Shown here piece after piece: positions 44,501 to 53,231 of a stretch of DNA of 64,000 bases. Each line of letters starts with the position of its first letter. Within the stretch, counting starts at the first letter, position 1. The translations under genes were made by a program, and so were the position numbers. This DNA is from Spirochaetota bacterium. Lineage in GTDB: Bacteria; Spirochaetota; Brevinematia; DTOW01. The stretch is from positions 10,862 through 74,861 of the forward strand of contig JANXAC010000003.1 in NCBI GenBank assembly GCA_025061835.1, given 5' to 3'. The notes under the pieces were generated by a model. It did no database searches and had not been told where the DNA came from. It worked only from the letters and a program-made list of their open reading frames with translations.

Positions 44501-47500
44501 TTTATTGTTTCAAACCTAAATCCTACAAATATCGGTAGTAACATAATCTTGCGTATCATTTCTCCTTCTACATATCCAACTGGTGCTAATGAGGTTATGG
44601 GAGTCTATTTTGTGGCGTATGGTGAAGGTGATACGAATACTGATAGCAAAAGAGATACAGTTTCAGTTGAGGATAGGCTTGTATCAACCAGACTTGATGC
44701 TATCGTTGTATCCTCGTTATATGGGAGTTACGGTTATAACTTAATAACAGATAACATATTCCTTCAAGAATTTTACACTTATACAGTATCAAATAGTGAA
44801 TATACCATAATACTATCAAACCCATCTCCTTCATCTTTTGAGTTCAATGTAAGAATAACGAATGCTAATAATATTCAGTGGAGGATAGTTGTTTCAAATC
44901 CTTCGTCTGATATTACAGCAAGTGTGACAAATCCTTCTGGTTGGACAACACCAATTATTCCTTCAGGTGGAACATACCAACTCAAGTTATATGTTTTCTC
45001 AACTAATGAGGGCACAGGTTTTGGGGCTTCAGTTGGTAGTACTAATAGAGTGTCAATCCTATTGAATTCTCCTCTCAAGGCCAGTGTGGTAGACAGACTT
45101 CTATTGTATGTGGAAAGAGCATTACCTCCTGATCTAGTAGTTAAAAATACGAATGAATTCTCTTACAGAGGATTTAATCTATTTACAACTAATACAAATG
45201 TGTCGGATCAACTTGTGTATAATTCCTATCCTAACGATGATACAACATACAAAGAAGGGCTTTTTAGAGTCAAGAATAGAAGACCCGTTTCTGAAAACTT
45301 TATCATTAAGGTAGGTGAGTTAGTCAAGAATAATGATTGGGATTACAGTATCTTATTATACACGGGAAGCGATATAGATAACCCTGATTTTACAGCTTCA
45401 TCTCATTGGAGTAATGTTACTGCTAACATAACTAATACTGGTGGTATTACTAACTCTGTTTTAGGTAATAGTGATGTGTTATTTAGGATAATTGCGAAAC
45501 CAATAACTGCAACAAATAACAATGATACTATATCTTTGAAGTTTAGTGTAATTGGGAACACTACTAAACTAGAAGATGTTGGAGTATTCAGAGTAGTTTT
45601 CGGCGTTGGGATACCTGATGTTTATGCTTTGTCTGGTGTAGGTCAAGGGGTTATTAGCACGAACTATTCTGTGGCCTATACTAACTACTTTGACAAGGCT
45701 CTAGGAGACATAATACCTATATTCATAAGTAATCAAAACCCTGATGTTGGTGGTGATTTTGTAGTAATTGGGGATAATGATAAAGATCAGTGGGATATCG
45801 CATACTACTCAAGTTCTACTAATGATATTACATCTTATGTAGTAGGAAATGGTTATTCTATATCTTTTCTACCATCAGGAACTAACGTTATATATGTAAA
45901 GATAAAGGCAATACATAACTCTACCTATGGTCTGGGACAGACTACGAACTTTAATATTGCGGTTAAGAATGATCAAGGGGGTATAGATACAATTAAAGTT
46001 GTCTCTATCATAACTGATAGGGGAGTGCCAGACATATATACAAGCAGTGGCTGGAGTAATGTTTTTGAGTCTACTCCTTCTTCACAAATACTAACTACCT
46101 ACATAGGTAAGGGTGATTATATCACTAACATTATTTATGTTGGTAACTGGAGGACTATAAGTGAAACTAATCTTCTTTACATTTCTAAGCCTGCGATTGA
46201 AGACTTTAGTATCAAAGTAGAGAAACTTGTTGGTTCTTCTTGGGTGGATATCACATCCGAAGTTACAAACTTATCAACGAAGCATGAGGTGGTCTTGGGT
46301 GGAACTTCAGTTACGACGAGGATAATTATGTATGCTGACTCCAATACTACACTACCTCTCAACACTCTTGCAGAAATTGATGTTAGGGTTGACTCGCAAG
46401 GTAAGTTGAAGGTTGATAGAGCAAAGATTAGATATGTCCTTACTGATATGGGGAGACCAGATATCTATTCAGTAGTATCTGGTGTATCCAATGGCTTTGA
46501 CATTTATGAAACTACTCCTCTAATTCAAATTCAGGACATTGAAATAGAGAAAGGGGTTACGAATGAGTTCAATATTCTGTTGGGAAATAGAAGATACAAG
46601 ACTGAAACGATGAAGGTATGGTCATCAGGTAGTAGTTATAGTGAGTTTAAGTTAAGATACTTCTTATCAACAAACGGTGTTGATTGGATCAATATTACAA
46701 CGAATATAACTAACTCTTCAGGTTATACCAATCTTCCAATCCTGGGGAATAGTAATGTGATACTCAAGATTGAGGCGTTCCTTACAACAAACTCTACTAA
46801 TCAGATTGATGATGTTTTAGACACAACTGTTAGACTATATTCTTGGGTAGGTGTTTCAAATGATAACTTTAAATTGAACTTCATTGTTAAGGATAAGAAT
46901 AGACCTGATCTGCTTATCTCTAGTACTGGTAGTAACATCTTCTATCCTATACCACAGAGGATAACGAATACTATAGAGAAGGGCAATGTAATAACTCAAA
47001 GTATCATTATAATGAACGCAAAGAATGACAGGACTTCTGATTTTATACTTGAAGCGAATAGTGGATATGGAGATTGGTCTGTTAAGTATGTTATTGATGG
47101 AGTGGATGTAACACATTCTGCTACCAATACAGGAACTTACATATCCGCTGTCCCACCTCTGGGTATCAAAAACCTGGATGTTATTGTAACACTTGACTCT
47201 AATTCAACTTACACTCTTGGTAGTAATTATACTGTAAATCTTAAACTTTTCTCGTATTCTAAACTCGTTAGGGATGAGTTTAATATAACTTTTAGGATCA
47301 TTGATCAAGGAAGACCTGATGTTTTTATAGTGTCTGAGCATGACAATGTCTATTCTCCAGATAATCAGTCAGTTACGAATAAGATAGAGGAAGGAGAGAC
47401 ATTGACTAATTACTTCTATGTTCAGAATGATAGGTTGGATAAAGCAGAGAATATCACTATACGAGGTTCTTTCAACACTAATACTAACTGGGTTTATGAG

Positions 47501-48733
47501 ATAAAGGTTAATCAGGGTGGTGTATGGAATAGTATAATCAACGACTTTACGAATAATGGTTATACTGTCAGTATTTCACCTAGTAGTGTTGTTACAGGTC
47601 AAGTCGTTATTTATTTAAGTAACAATTCTGGAATACCTAGTGGTAGTGTCAATACTGTGAGTATAGAAGCCTTATCGCAAGGAAAATTAGTTAATGATTC
47701 AGCAACGATCAACTATCTGTTAGTTAAACCAAGACCAGATATTAAGGTTATACCAGTATCAAGTGGTGGTAATTTAGCGGGTAATAATATTTATGAGACA
47801 AACACTAATGATATTACAAATTCAACAGGTTTGGGTTATGTTATGCTTATACAGCCATCTATATACTCCGTCATAGTGGATAATGATGATGTTGTTGAAG
47901 ATACCTATGTTGTCAAAGCCTTTGGTGAATTGTATGTATCAAACAAGTGGGCTGTTACAGTAAGAGACCAGCATGGTGATGATATAACTTTCAGGATAAC
48001 AAACATCGGTGTTACGAATGTTGTTTCTGGGACGAACTCTTTTGTTTTGGTGGTTGATGTCAAACTTATAAATGCTGAGAATGTTGCTATAGGTGAGAGT
48101 AATGTTGTTTTCTTTAAAGTTGTGTCTATGAAGAATACTAACAAGACTGACTTTGTTAGGGTTATCACAGTCAGGATGGAGACTGATGTATTCGGGAAGG
48201 TTGTTGAGAAAGTAAGTGGTAGTCCGATATCAGGTGCAATTGTTGAAACTTATGAAGCCAGAACTGGAAAACTTATAAAGACAATCAATACTGCCAACGA
48301 TGGAACATTCACTGTGAAACTTATACCTACAACTTATAAGTTTGTTGTTAAGAAGGATAAGTATTTAGTGTTTGAGAAGGTTCTTACTATACCAGAGGTG
48401 CTACAGCATACATTAGAAGACCTTGGACTGATTAGGTTTAACCTTAAGGATGATGTTTTGGATATTCATTCATTCCCTAATCCTGTTAATGTTGGTGGTA
48501 ATGTTAGGATTGTTGTGAATGTTCCGAAGAGATCTGTGGTTAAGGTATATGTTGTAGGTATGAATGGAGTGCTTTTGAGAAGGATTGTCAATGCAAAAGA
48601 ACTAGAGCCAGGCAAGTATAGTTTTGAGTGGAACTTGAGAACTGATGATGGTACTATACTCAAACAAGGTATATATTTGCTTGTCATTGAAGACGGTTCT
48701 GAGGTTATTATAAGAAGAATAATGATAAAATAA
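41600..48733 (+). CDS. giant modular surface protein with C-terminal T9SS-like sorting domain (2)
   Basis: 2,377 residues, paralogue of the preceding gene with the same plan: signal peptide (KGILFSFVFILMSSVVFGG), an N-terminal propeller-like region with LYVVYSDLTNNIWSIIVQK-type units to about residue 480, some eleven to twelve 'PD[IVL]' modules (SIPDNRVSYD, GIPDVYALSG, GVPDIYTSSG, GRPDIYSVVS, NRPDLLISST, GRPDVFIVSE, PRPDIKVIPV), a carboxypeptidase-regulatory-like domain (VFGKVVEKVSGSPISGAIVE) and an FPNP domain (IHSFPNPVNVGG, FEWNLRTDDGT, QGIYLLVI) with a basic end RRIMIK. It starts 18 bases after the first giant gene behind its own GGAGG site, so the two and the following barrel gene form an operon. 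Confidence 0.82.
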   Translation: MKGILFSFVFILMSSVVFGGVIYKTSSNTLVWDEDFTSSAHLDSYNAFIGVWGGGRLSINSLFMWRWDGPIVDVIADKANSKLYLVEELNVYSSFYGGTPFVNNANFRYDVFAYSYNFDGTKNWTYSVMMRTNTNDAIVSYSGGDSRYPVATVDNYGNLYVVYSDLTNNIWSIIVQKVSNNGRILWGSSTQDRVITNTVNYQPAVAYRSNDNSLFVAYFIGNNVRLRKLNANNGSDIWDVQVNTSSGVNRGIDMKIGPDGYLYVVWNNSTGGFMNVRAQRIDPVSGNRVSWGGTLNDKTLNQHTSYSSANYWYGTTEETVGIDFDDQTNMYVVFKYFRSGYGSKVFIQKIRCYNNGVNDFERVWSDDVKVANGGGVADAYPDIVLMGDSAYVVWINHGDVQNDHAMLQRVNIHTGQKVWASDINLQPYGITHHARIASDGNFVYVFGQIGLVKVDIFGNVVESINQMDRFYTTFATFRIKNLFNPDVDTAVVPLNVRVRPSFLSNYNNSTSLFYVSPETTPSGASANYVVSTNTNSQLLQLSSQKGNVLVFISLDNRSNGGTNTIVLTNLKVEFVDYYFGDGLIGKVSDGSDRIGNLVLNTSGSGQSVVDYVYNDGLQSAKAFFYFVNNGTVVSNFRFRGTPGNPSWTVEYWLCTNNGTEWVTNQNITSIATGSGFVTNLSPYTGGNSNILVVRAFLRPSSGLSSGSTYTIYGRIDTQLPDGSYKESDVVALQGVVSSSIPDNRVSYDNSAYIGDDIRNSDGSGQTLNSVMDVGVEKRFYLIIRNRGGADNITLQGTGGDGWWSIRYFTNNLDVTSSVVGGTFSVNLASMADSPVIEIRISPTNSSTPTNTVKNIVLKSISQSDPTKEDVARVVVTAVVTKSELVVRKQGSLDWVGAGVFSTNYSIQKVSNRIDNGLTNVYEISITNLGSYPQNYTIKAFSSNFASGWDVKYFYGSSDITALITGQGFIVSNLNPTNIGSNIILRIISPSTYPTGANEVMGVYFVAYGEGDTNTDSKRDTVSVEDRLVSTRLDAIVVSSLYGSYGYNLITDNIFLQEFYTYTVSNSEYTIILSNPSPSSFEFNVRITNANNIQWRIVVSNPSSDITASVTNPSGWTTPIIPSGGTYQLKLYVFSTNEGTGFGASVGSTNRVSILLNSPLKASVVDRLLLYVERALPPDLVVKNTNEFSYRGFNLFTTNTNVSDQLVYNSYPNDDTTYKEGLFRVKNRRPVSENFIIKVGELVKNNDWDYSILLYTGSDIDNPDFTASSHWSNVTANITNTGGITNSVLGNSDVLFRIIAKPITATNNNDTISLKFSVIGNTTKLEDVGVFRVVFGVGIPDVYALSGVGQGVISTNYSVAYTNYFDKALGDIIPIFISNQNPDVGGDFVVIGDNDKDQWDIAYYSSSTNDITSYVVGNGYSISFLPSGTNVIYVKIKAIHNSTYGLGQTTNFNIAVKNDQGGIDTIKVVSIITDRGVPDIYTSSGWSNVFESTPSSQILTTYIGKGDYITNIIYVGNWRTISETNLLYISKPAIEDFSIKVEKLVGSSWVDITSEVTNLSTKHEVVLGGTSVTTRIIMYADSNTTLPLNTLAEIDVRVDSQGKLKVDRAKIRYVLTDMGRPDIYSVVSGVSNGFDIYETTPLIQIQDIEIEKGVTNEFNILLGNRRYKTETMKVWSSGSSYSEFKLRYFLSTNGVDWINITTNITNSSGYTNLPILGNSNVILKIEAFLTTNSTNQIDDVLDTTVRLYSWVGVSNDNFKLNFIVKDKNRPDLLISSTGSNIFYPIPQRITNTIEKGNVITQSIIIMNAKNDRTSDFILEANSGYGDWSVKYVIDGVDVTHSATNTGTYISAVPPLGIKNLDVIVTLDSNSTYTLGSNYTVNLKLFSYSKLVRDEFNITFRIIDQGRPDVFIVSEHDNVYSPDNQSVTNKIEEGETLTNYFYVQNDRLDKAENITIRGSFNTNTNWVYEIKVNQGGVWNSIINDFTNNGYTVSISPSSVVTGQVVIYLSNNSGIPSGSVNTVSIEALSQGKLVNDSATINYLLVKPRPDIKVIPVSSGGNLAGNNIYETNTNDITNSTGLGYVMLIQPSIYSVIVDNDDVVEDTYVVKAFGELYVSNKWAVTVRDQHGDDITFRITNIGVTNVVSGTNSFVLVVDVKLINAENVAIGESNVVFFKVVSMKNTNKTDFVRVITVRMETDVFGKVVEKVSGSPISGAIVETYEARTGKLIKTINTANDGTFTVKLIPTTYKFVVKKDKYLVFEKVLTIPEVLQHTLEDLGLIRFNLKDDVLDIHSFPNPVNVGGNVRIVVNVPKRSVVKVYVVGMNGVLLRRIVNAKELEPGKYSFEWNLRTDDGTILKQGIYLLVIEDGSEVIIRRIMIK

Positions 48734-48744
48734 GGAGGTATTTT

Positions 48745-50379
48745 ATGAAAAGAGTTGTAGTTTTTTGCTTGTTTGTTTTGGTTTCTGCTGATGTTTTTGC
48801 GCTAACGCTTCTTGAAAATACTATAGGTCCTAGACCTTTGTCGCTTGGAGGGGCTTATGTTGCGGTAGGTGGTGATAATGAGAGTATGTTTTGGAATCCT
48901 GCTGGAATACCGAATGTTAAGTATGGTTCGGTCTCTTTAGGTTATCAGAATAGATTTCTAGGGTTTAGTTATCTTGAATTTTATGGTAGTTTCAAAGTTC
49001 CGGTTAAGGAGATTCCTTTGCTTGACGGTGTTGGTGGTTTGGGCTTTGCTTTCTGGGGGACAGAAGAAGAGAGGTGGAGTGATATAAACGAACTTGATGG
49101 TAAAGTATATGCTAATGAATATCTTTTTGGACTTGGATACAAGAAAGTGTTTTCGGATGCATTATCAATAGGGTTCGCTCTCAAGTTAGCAGGACAAAGT
49201 GTTGATGATGTATCATCTCTTTCGTTTGTATTGGATGTTGGAGCAATAAGTAGTGTTGAAGGAGTAGGTATAGGACTTGCTATAAAGAACATAGGTATAG
49301 GTAGCACGAATATAGATATACCTATGGGGATATCACTGGGCGCTTTCTATACCATATTCAATACACCAGATAATCAGCATTCTGTGAGTTTAACTGGACA
49401 ACTTGATTCTGTCTATGGTAGTGGTTTTTCTCTCAAGGTTGGTTCTGAATATAGTTGGATACCAACATTCTGGGATGGTGTTATAAGAGTCAGGCTGGGT
49501 TATGATACTCTACCTTCAAAAGATTTAGGTATCCTTTCAGGATTAGGTGGAGGTTTTGATGTATCGTGGTATGGTGCAACACTGAAGTATTCTTTATACA
49601 ACCTCGGCTTCATAGGAGCGTCTCATAATGTTCAACTTTCCTATGACTTTGACTTTTTACTCAAGCGAACACTAGCACAGGATGATAAAGAATCTCCTAC
49701 TATATCTTTGCTTGTAAGACCGAAGATGATAGTTATGGGTAATGAAAAATACGGTAAAATAAACATTGATATTGATATTGCTGATAATGTAGGTATAAAG
49801 TATTGGGGATATAGGATAATTGATAGTAGCGAAAATGTTGTTTATTACTATGACCTTACGAATGCTAAGTCTTTGCCGAAGGTTTCAAAGAGCATTGAAT
49901 GGGATGGCAAGTCGCAGGTTGGATCTCCACTTTATGATGATATTTACAAACTTAAAGTTTTTGCTTATGATGATGTTGGTAATGTCTCGGAAAAGGTTGA
50001 GAAGAATATAATAATAAGTGCTGACCCAAGGAACATAATACTCATTCCTGATAAGCAGGTTATCACATCGCCTACCGATAAGCTAACAGTGAGTTCCTTT
50101 AGGGATGTAAGTAATGTCATCTCATATAGGATTGTTGTAGTATCAGAAAGGGATGGTAGTATTATCAGGGAATTTAAGGAAAGTGCTAACATAAAACTTA
50201 CTAAGGATGGTAAGATAGCAAGTGGAAAACCACTTGAGTTTAAGTCAATCGTTTGGGATCTCAAGAAGAGCGACGGGGAGCTGGCAGAGAAAGGAATTTA
50301 TGTAGTTCAAGGAGAGTTTGAGTTTGTTGGTAATGTTATAAGAAAATCCTTCCCTGCGGAAGTAAGAATTGACTATTAG
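48745..50379 (+). CDS. PorV/UPF0164-like outer-membrane barrel with FlgD-like Ig extension
   Basis: 544 residues. Signal peptide (KRVVVFCLFVLVSADVFA), then IGPRPLSLGGAYVAVGGDNE and SMFWNPAGIPNVKYGSVSLG, the N-terminal signature shared by PorV/PorQ (T9SS) and the spirochaetal UPF0164 family; beta-strands continue to about residue 310. Unusually, a further ~230 residues follow with two Ig-like units (SIEWDGKSQVGSPLYDDIYK; VWDLKKSDGELAEKGIYVV) of the FlgD type. PorV shuttles T9SS cargo to the outer-membrane attachment complex by binding its C-terminal domain. Its position directly after two FPNP-domain proteins, with an 11-base gap and GGAGG site, suggests it handles them; this is inference. Confidence 0.75.
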   Translation: MKRVVVFCLFVLVSADVFALTLLENTIGPRPLSLGGAYVAVGGDNESMFWNPAGIPNVKYGSVSLGYQNRFLGFSYLEFYGSFKVPVKEIPLLDGVGGLGFAFWGTEEERWSDINELDGKVYANEYLFGLGYKKVFSDALSIGFALKLAGQSVDDVSSLSFVLDVGAISSVEGVGIGLAIKNIGIGSTNIDIPMGISLGAFYTIFNTPDNQHSVSLTGQLDSVYGSGFSLKVGSEYSWIPTFWDGVIRVRLGYDTLPSKDLGILSGLGGGFDVSWYGATLKYSLYNLGFIGASHNVQLSYDFDFLLKRTLAQDDKESPTISLLVRPKMIVMGNEKYGKINIDIDIADNVGIKYWGYRIIDSSENVVYYYDLTNAKSLPKVSKSIEWDGKSQVGSPLYDDIYKLKVFAYDDVGNVSEKVEKNIIISADPRNIILIPDKQVITSPTDKLTVSSFRDVSNVISYRIVVVSERDGSIIREFKESANIKLTKDGKIASGKPLEFKSIVWDLKKSDGELAEKGIYVVQGEFEFVGNVIRKSFPAEVRIDY

Positions 50380-50380
50380 G

Positions 50381-50767
50381 TTATAGTAATACGAGTATCC
50401 TAACAAATCCATTACTAAATTTATACATAACTAACGATGATAAGTTGTGATACATAATTACACCGAGCCCTCTGTATCTTTTCTCTGAATAATTGAGATA
50501 TAACTTTGGGTTTTGTATTTTTTGGATGACTATCTCAAAATCGTTTGACTTAAATAAGATCAATATGCTTACCTTCTTACTTTTATACTCCCGTATGCTT
50601 ATTGTTATCTTGTCTGTATTTGAATGATGTAGAATATTCTCAATTATCTCGGTAAGTATTACTTTAAGTTTATCTTTTATTGGCAGATCAAATCTCAATC
50701 TGTCTATAAATTCATTTATCAAGAATATCCCTTTTTTATTGTTGCGTATTTCTATAAGAAACTTCAT
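50381..50767 (-). CDS. RsbW/SpoIIAB-like ATPase-fold protein (degenerate anti-sigma kinase)
   Basis: 128 residues of the GHKL fold. The N box KVILTEIIENILHHSN is intact. The G1 'DxGxG' motif is not visible, and only a short GLG remains near residue 100 (RYRGLGVIMYHNL) for the ATP lid. Proteins of this type bind and phosphorylate STAS antagonists and hold a sigma factor or another partner. The degenerate ATP site raises the chance that it only binds. Last gene of the operon; its ATG overlaps the STAS gene's stop by four bases, which fits a kinase-antagonist pair. Confidence 0.7.
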   Translation of the reverse strand: MKFLIEIRNNKKGIFLINEFIDRLRFDLPIKDKLKVILTEIIENILHHSNTDKITISIREYKSKKVSILILFKSNDFEIVIQKIQNPKLYLNYSEKRYRGLGVIMYHNLSSLVMYKFSNGFVRILVLL

Positions 50768-51093
50768 TTTACATCTGATAGTGAGAATACAATATTGAAC
50801 ATATCCTTGAAACCCGTTGAATTGATTGCTTCAAGTGCTACTGATGATGGTGATAGGATGAACACCTTAAAACCTTTTTCTTCTCCTTTCTCAATGGCAT
50901 ACATTATGGTTCCGAGCCCAGCAGATGAAAGGATATCAACCTCGCTTAAGTCAATACAGACACTCTTTTTTTCAATAGCATCGTATAGTTGTTTTTGAAA
51001 GTCATCGTAGGTGTAGGAATTTATACTTCCCTTTGCCTTTATAAGGATGAATTTGCCCTCATCAGAAACATTGATAAATAACTTCTTTTCCAT
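50764..51093 (-). CDS. STAS-domain anti-sigma factor antagonist
   Basis: 109 residues, a single STAS domain. CIDLSEVDILSSAGLGTIM (residues 46-64) is the RsbV/SpoIIAA signature, with Ser56 and Ser57 as candidates for phosphorylation. In the known partner-switch scheme the dephosphorylated STAS protein captures the RsbW-like kinase and frees its client. Both enzyme types of that switch are encoded next to it: two PP2C phosphatases upstream and the kinase-fold protein downstream. A good GGAGG-type site precedes the ATG (GGGAGGC on the minus strand). Confidence 0.86.
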   Translation of the reverse strand: MEKKLFINVSDEGKFILIKAKGSINSYTYDDFQKQLYDAIEKKSVCIDLSEVDILSSAGLGTIMYAIEKGEEKGFKVFILSPSSVALEAINSTGFKDMFNIVFSLSDVK

Positions 51094-51104
51094 ACAAGCC
51101 TCCC

Positions 51105-53231
51105 TTAAGATAGTTTAAAGACAACTAAACTAATATCATCCTCAATTTTTCTATTGACGAAATTATACCAAGTATCAAATAGTTTGTCTAGTATTTCTCT
51201 GGAATTTTTATTTTCCGATAGTTTTATGATATTTTCCGTTATAGATAGTGGGAAGGTAGTTCCTTCTAGTGACTTTGCTCCTGTGTATCCATCGGTTGCT
51301 ATCACAACTATATCGTTCTTGTTAAGTGATACTTTGTTTATCTGTATATACTTTGAGATGTCTTTCACAAATCCTAAGACTTTCCCTTCACCTTGTATTT
51401 GTGATATACTCTTGAGCTTTGAGGAATAGTGCCACATTGCTGGTATGCCTGCGTTTATAAAGAACATTTCTTTCTGTTGAGTGTCAACGAGTATAAAAAC
51501 TCCGCTAAAGAATGTTCCCTTTGGTAGGTTTTCCTTTATAATTTTGTTAAGTTCCTCAACCATTCCTTTGAAGTTAAGTTTATTTCTTATTAGAGTATAT
51601 ATTGATGATTTCAAGACCACCATTGACATACTTGCTGTGAGCCCCTTGCCAGATATGTCTCCTATAACGATTAAATATCTGTTTTTTATTTTTATAACAT
51701 CCACAAAGTCGCCACCTAAACCACTACTCGTTCTTGTTATATACTCAAAATCTAGCTCTGCTGGGTTTGGTTTCTTGATATTATGAAGTATTGTCTCGGT
51801 GATTGTCCTACTCATCTCAATCTCTCTATTCACTGTTATAGTTATCTTTTGCTTCTTTAAGTTTTTGAGTATATATGCTATCGTGAAGAGTGTTGGATAT
51901 ATCGTTTGTAGTGCCTTGTAGTCATAGTTATCGTATGTTCTACCATTTTCTTTCTCACCGAGCGACAATAACATTATTGTTTGAGTTCCATCTTTCACTA
52001 ATATGATAACTTCTGATGATAGTTTTTTAAACATATCCTGTATTACATCAGCATTCGTTTTTAGGATTGGATCAGATATGATTTCGGAGCTTAGAAAAAC
52101 GGTCTTGTTCCCGTAGCTTGAGAGTATCTCAATTACCTTAAGATTCTTGTCTAAACTTTCTTCCGTGTTTGTTTCAGTATAGATATTTTCTAAAAGTCCA
52201 ACCTCATTCTCTACAAAGAGATTTATTTTTGTTGAGGATATGTTTTCTCTTAGTGACTTTACGAGTTTATCTACTATTTCTTCTTGTGGTTTTGTTAAAT
52301 CAATTGAGTTTATATCATTCAGCAGTGTCTCAATATAGTTTGACTTGAACTTGAGGATTTTTCTTATGAACTTATTTAGGTAGTTGCCTATCAGAATTAG
52401 TATTGAAAGTAGTAGAAATATTGATAGGGGGAATACATTCGCTAGTGATGTTGAGTAGTTTGATATTACTTTCAGTGTTATTCCACCTATAGCTCCTAAG
52501 ACTATTATTGAAACTACTACAACTATGGTATTATATATTGCGGATGTTATGTTGAAGAGTTTAGTTCTTGTTATTGCGTAGGCTAATGATCCAGCGAGTA
52601 CGAATCCCAGTAACGATGATAAGTAGTAGTATCTGAATGTTTTTAGGAGTATAGGTATTACCATCGCTATAAACACTGCTAGTAGTAATGATAGAGCTGT
52701 TCCTATCACTATAAGTGTTGTTTGAAGTTTGAAAATCTTATGTTTGGTTCTTACTGCTTTTACTATGCCTATTAACGATGATACTACTAATAGCCCAGTA
52801 GCAACAGAAGTGTAGAGTCTGTAGTATTGCCCCTCGAGTCGGTATATTATCCCTTCTCGCTGTTCGGCTCCAACTATTACCGAGTCTGTCATGAAAAGTA
52901 TATAAACAACTATTCCTACTGCACCCAAAAGCAATAGATCTAACAGTTTCAGATCCTTCTCTTCAGGAAAAGAGACCATCAATCTTAGTATTGATAAGTT
53001 TGCTATCACCATCATAAGTGATGTAAGTCTTAAAGATGCATTTGTTATTTCAAGTGCATTCATCTTAGCAGAATCCCAAGAGATACCGATAAATAAAGTG
53101 ATAAGTGAAGAAGACATTATCGTTATGAAAATTATTCTAGTATTTATTAATTTGGGACTCTTAAGGAATATAAACCATCCTAGTATCTGAAGAGTAATGA
53201 AAGCAGAATAAGGAATTAAACTTTCACTCAT
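51105..53231 (-). CDS. membrane SpoIIE-type PP2C phosphatase with 7TM-like sensor
   Basis: 708 residues. The first ~290 residues have about eight membrane helices in the style of the N-terminal 7TM region of sensor proteins. A GAF-like segment follows (about 310-450). The C-terminal PP2C/SpoIIE domain shows SSGLGGDFVDVIKI, VIGDISGKGLTASMSMVVLKS, NAGIPAMW, IATDGYTGAKS and KIEDDISLVVF, with the metal-binding Asp residues in place. It should dephosphorylate the STAS protein encoded 11 bases downstream in response to an outside or membrane signal. It overlaps the preceding phosphatase gene by four bases. Confidence 0.86.
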   Translation of the reverse strand: MSESLIPYSAFITLQILGWFIFLKSPKLINTRIIFITIMSSSLITLFIGISWDSAKMNALEITNASLRLTSLMMVIANLSILRLMVSFPEEKDLKLLDLLLLGAVGIVVYILFMTDSVIVGAEQREGIIYRLEGQYYRLYTSVATGLLVVSSLIGIVKAVRTKHKIFKLQTTLIVIGTALSLLLAVFIAMVIPILLKTFRYYYLSSLLGFVLAGSLAYAITRTKLFNITSAIYNTIVVVVSIIVLGAIGGITLKVISNYSTSLANVFPLSIFLLLSILILIGNYLNKFIRKILKFKSNYIETLLNDINSIDLTKPQEEIVDKLVKSLRENISSTKINLFVENEVGLLENIYTETNTEESLDKNLKVIEILSSYGNKTVFLSSEIISDPILKTNADVIQDMFKKLSSEVIILVKDGTQTIMLLSLGEKENGRTYDNYDYKALQTIYPTLFTIAYILKNLKKQKITITVNREIEMSRTITETILHNIKKPNPAELDFEYITRTSSGLGGDFVDVIKIKNRYLIVIGDISGKGLTASMSMVVLKSSIYTLIRNKLNFKGMVEELNKIIKENLPKGTFFSGVFILVDTQQKEMFFINAGIPAMWHYSSKLKSISQIQGEGKVLGFVKDISKYIQINKVSLNKNDIVVIATDGYTGAKSLEGTTFPLSITENIIKLSENKNSREILDKLFDTWYNFVNRKIEDDISLVVFKLS

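Noticed and set aside
34991-48733. Giant genes as one gene split by a frameshift
   Set aside because: The first ends with a complete C-terminal domain and stop, and the second has its own GGAGG site and signal peptide with the same full architecture, so they are paralogues.
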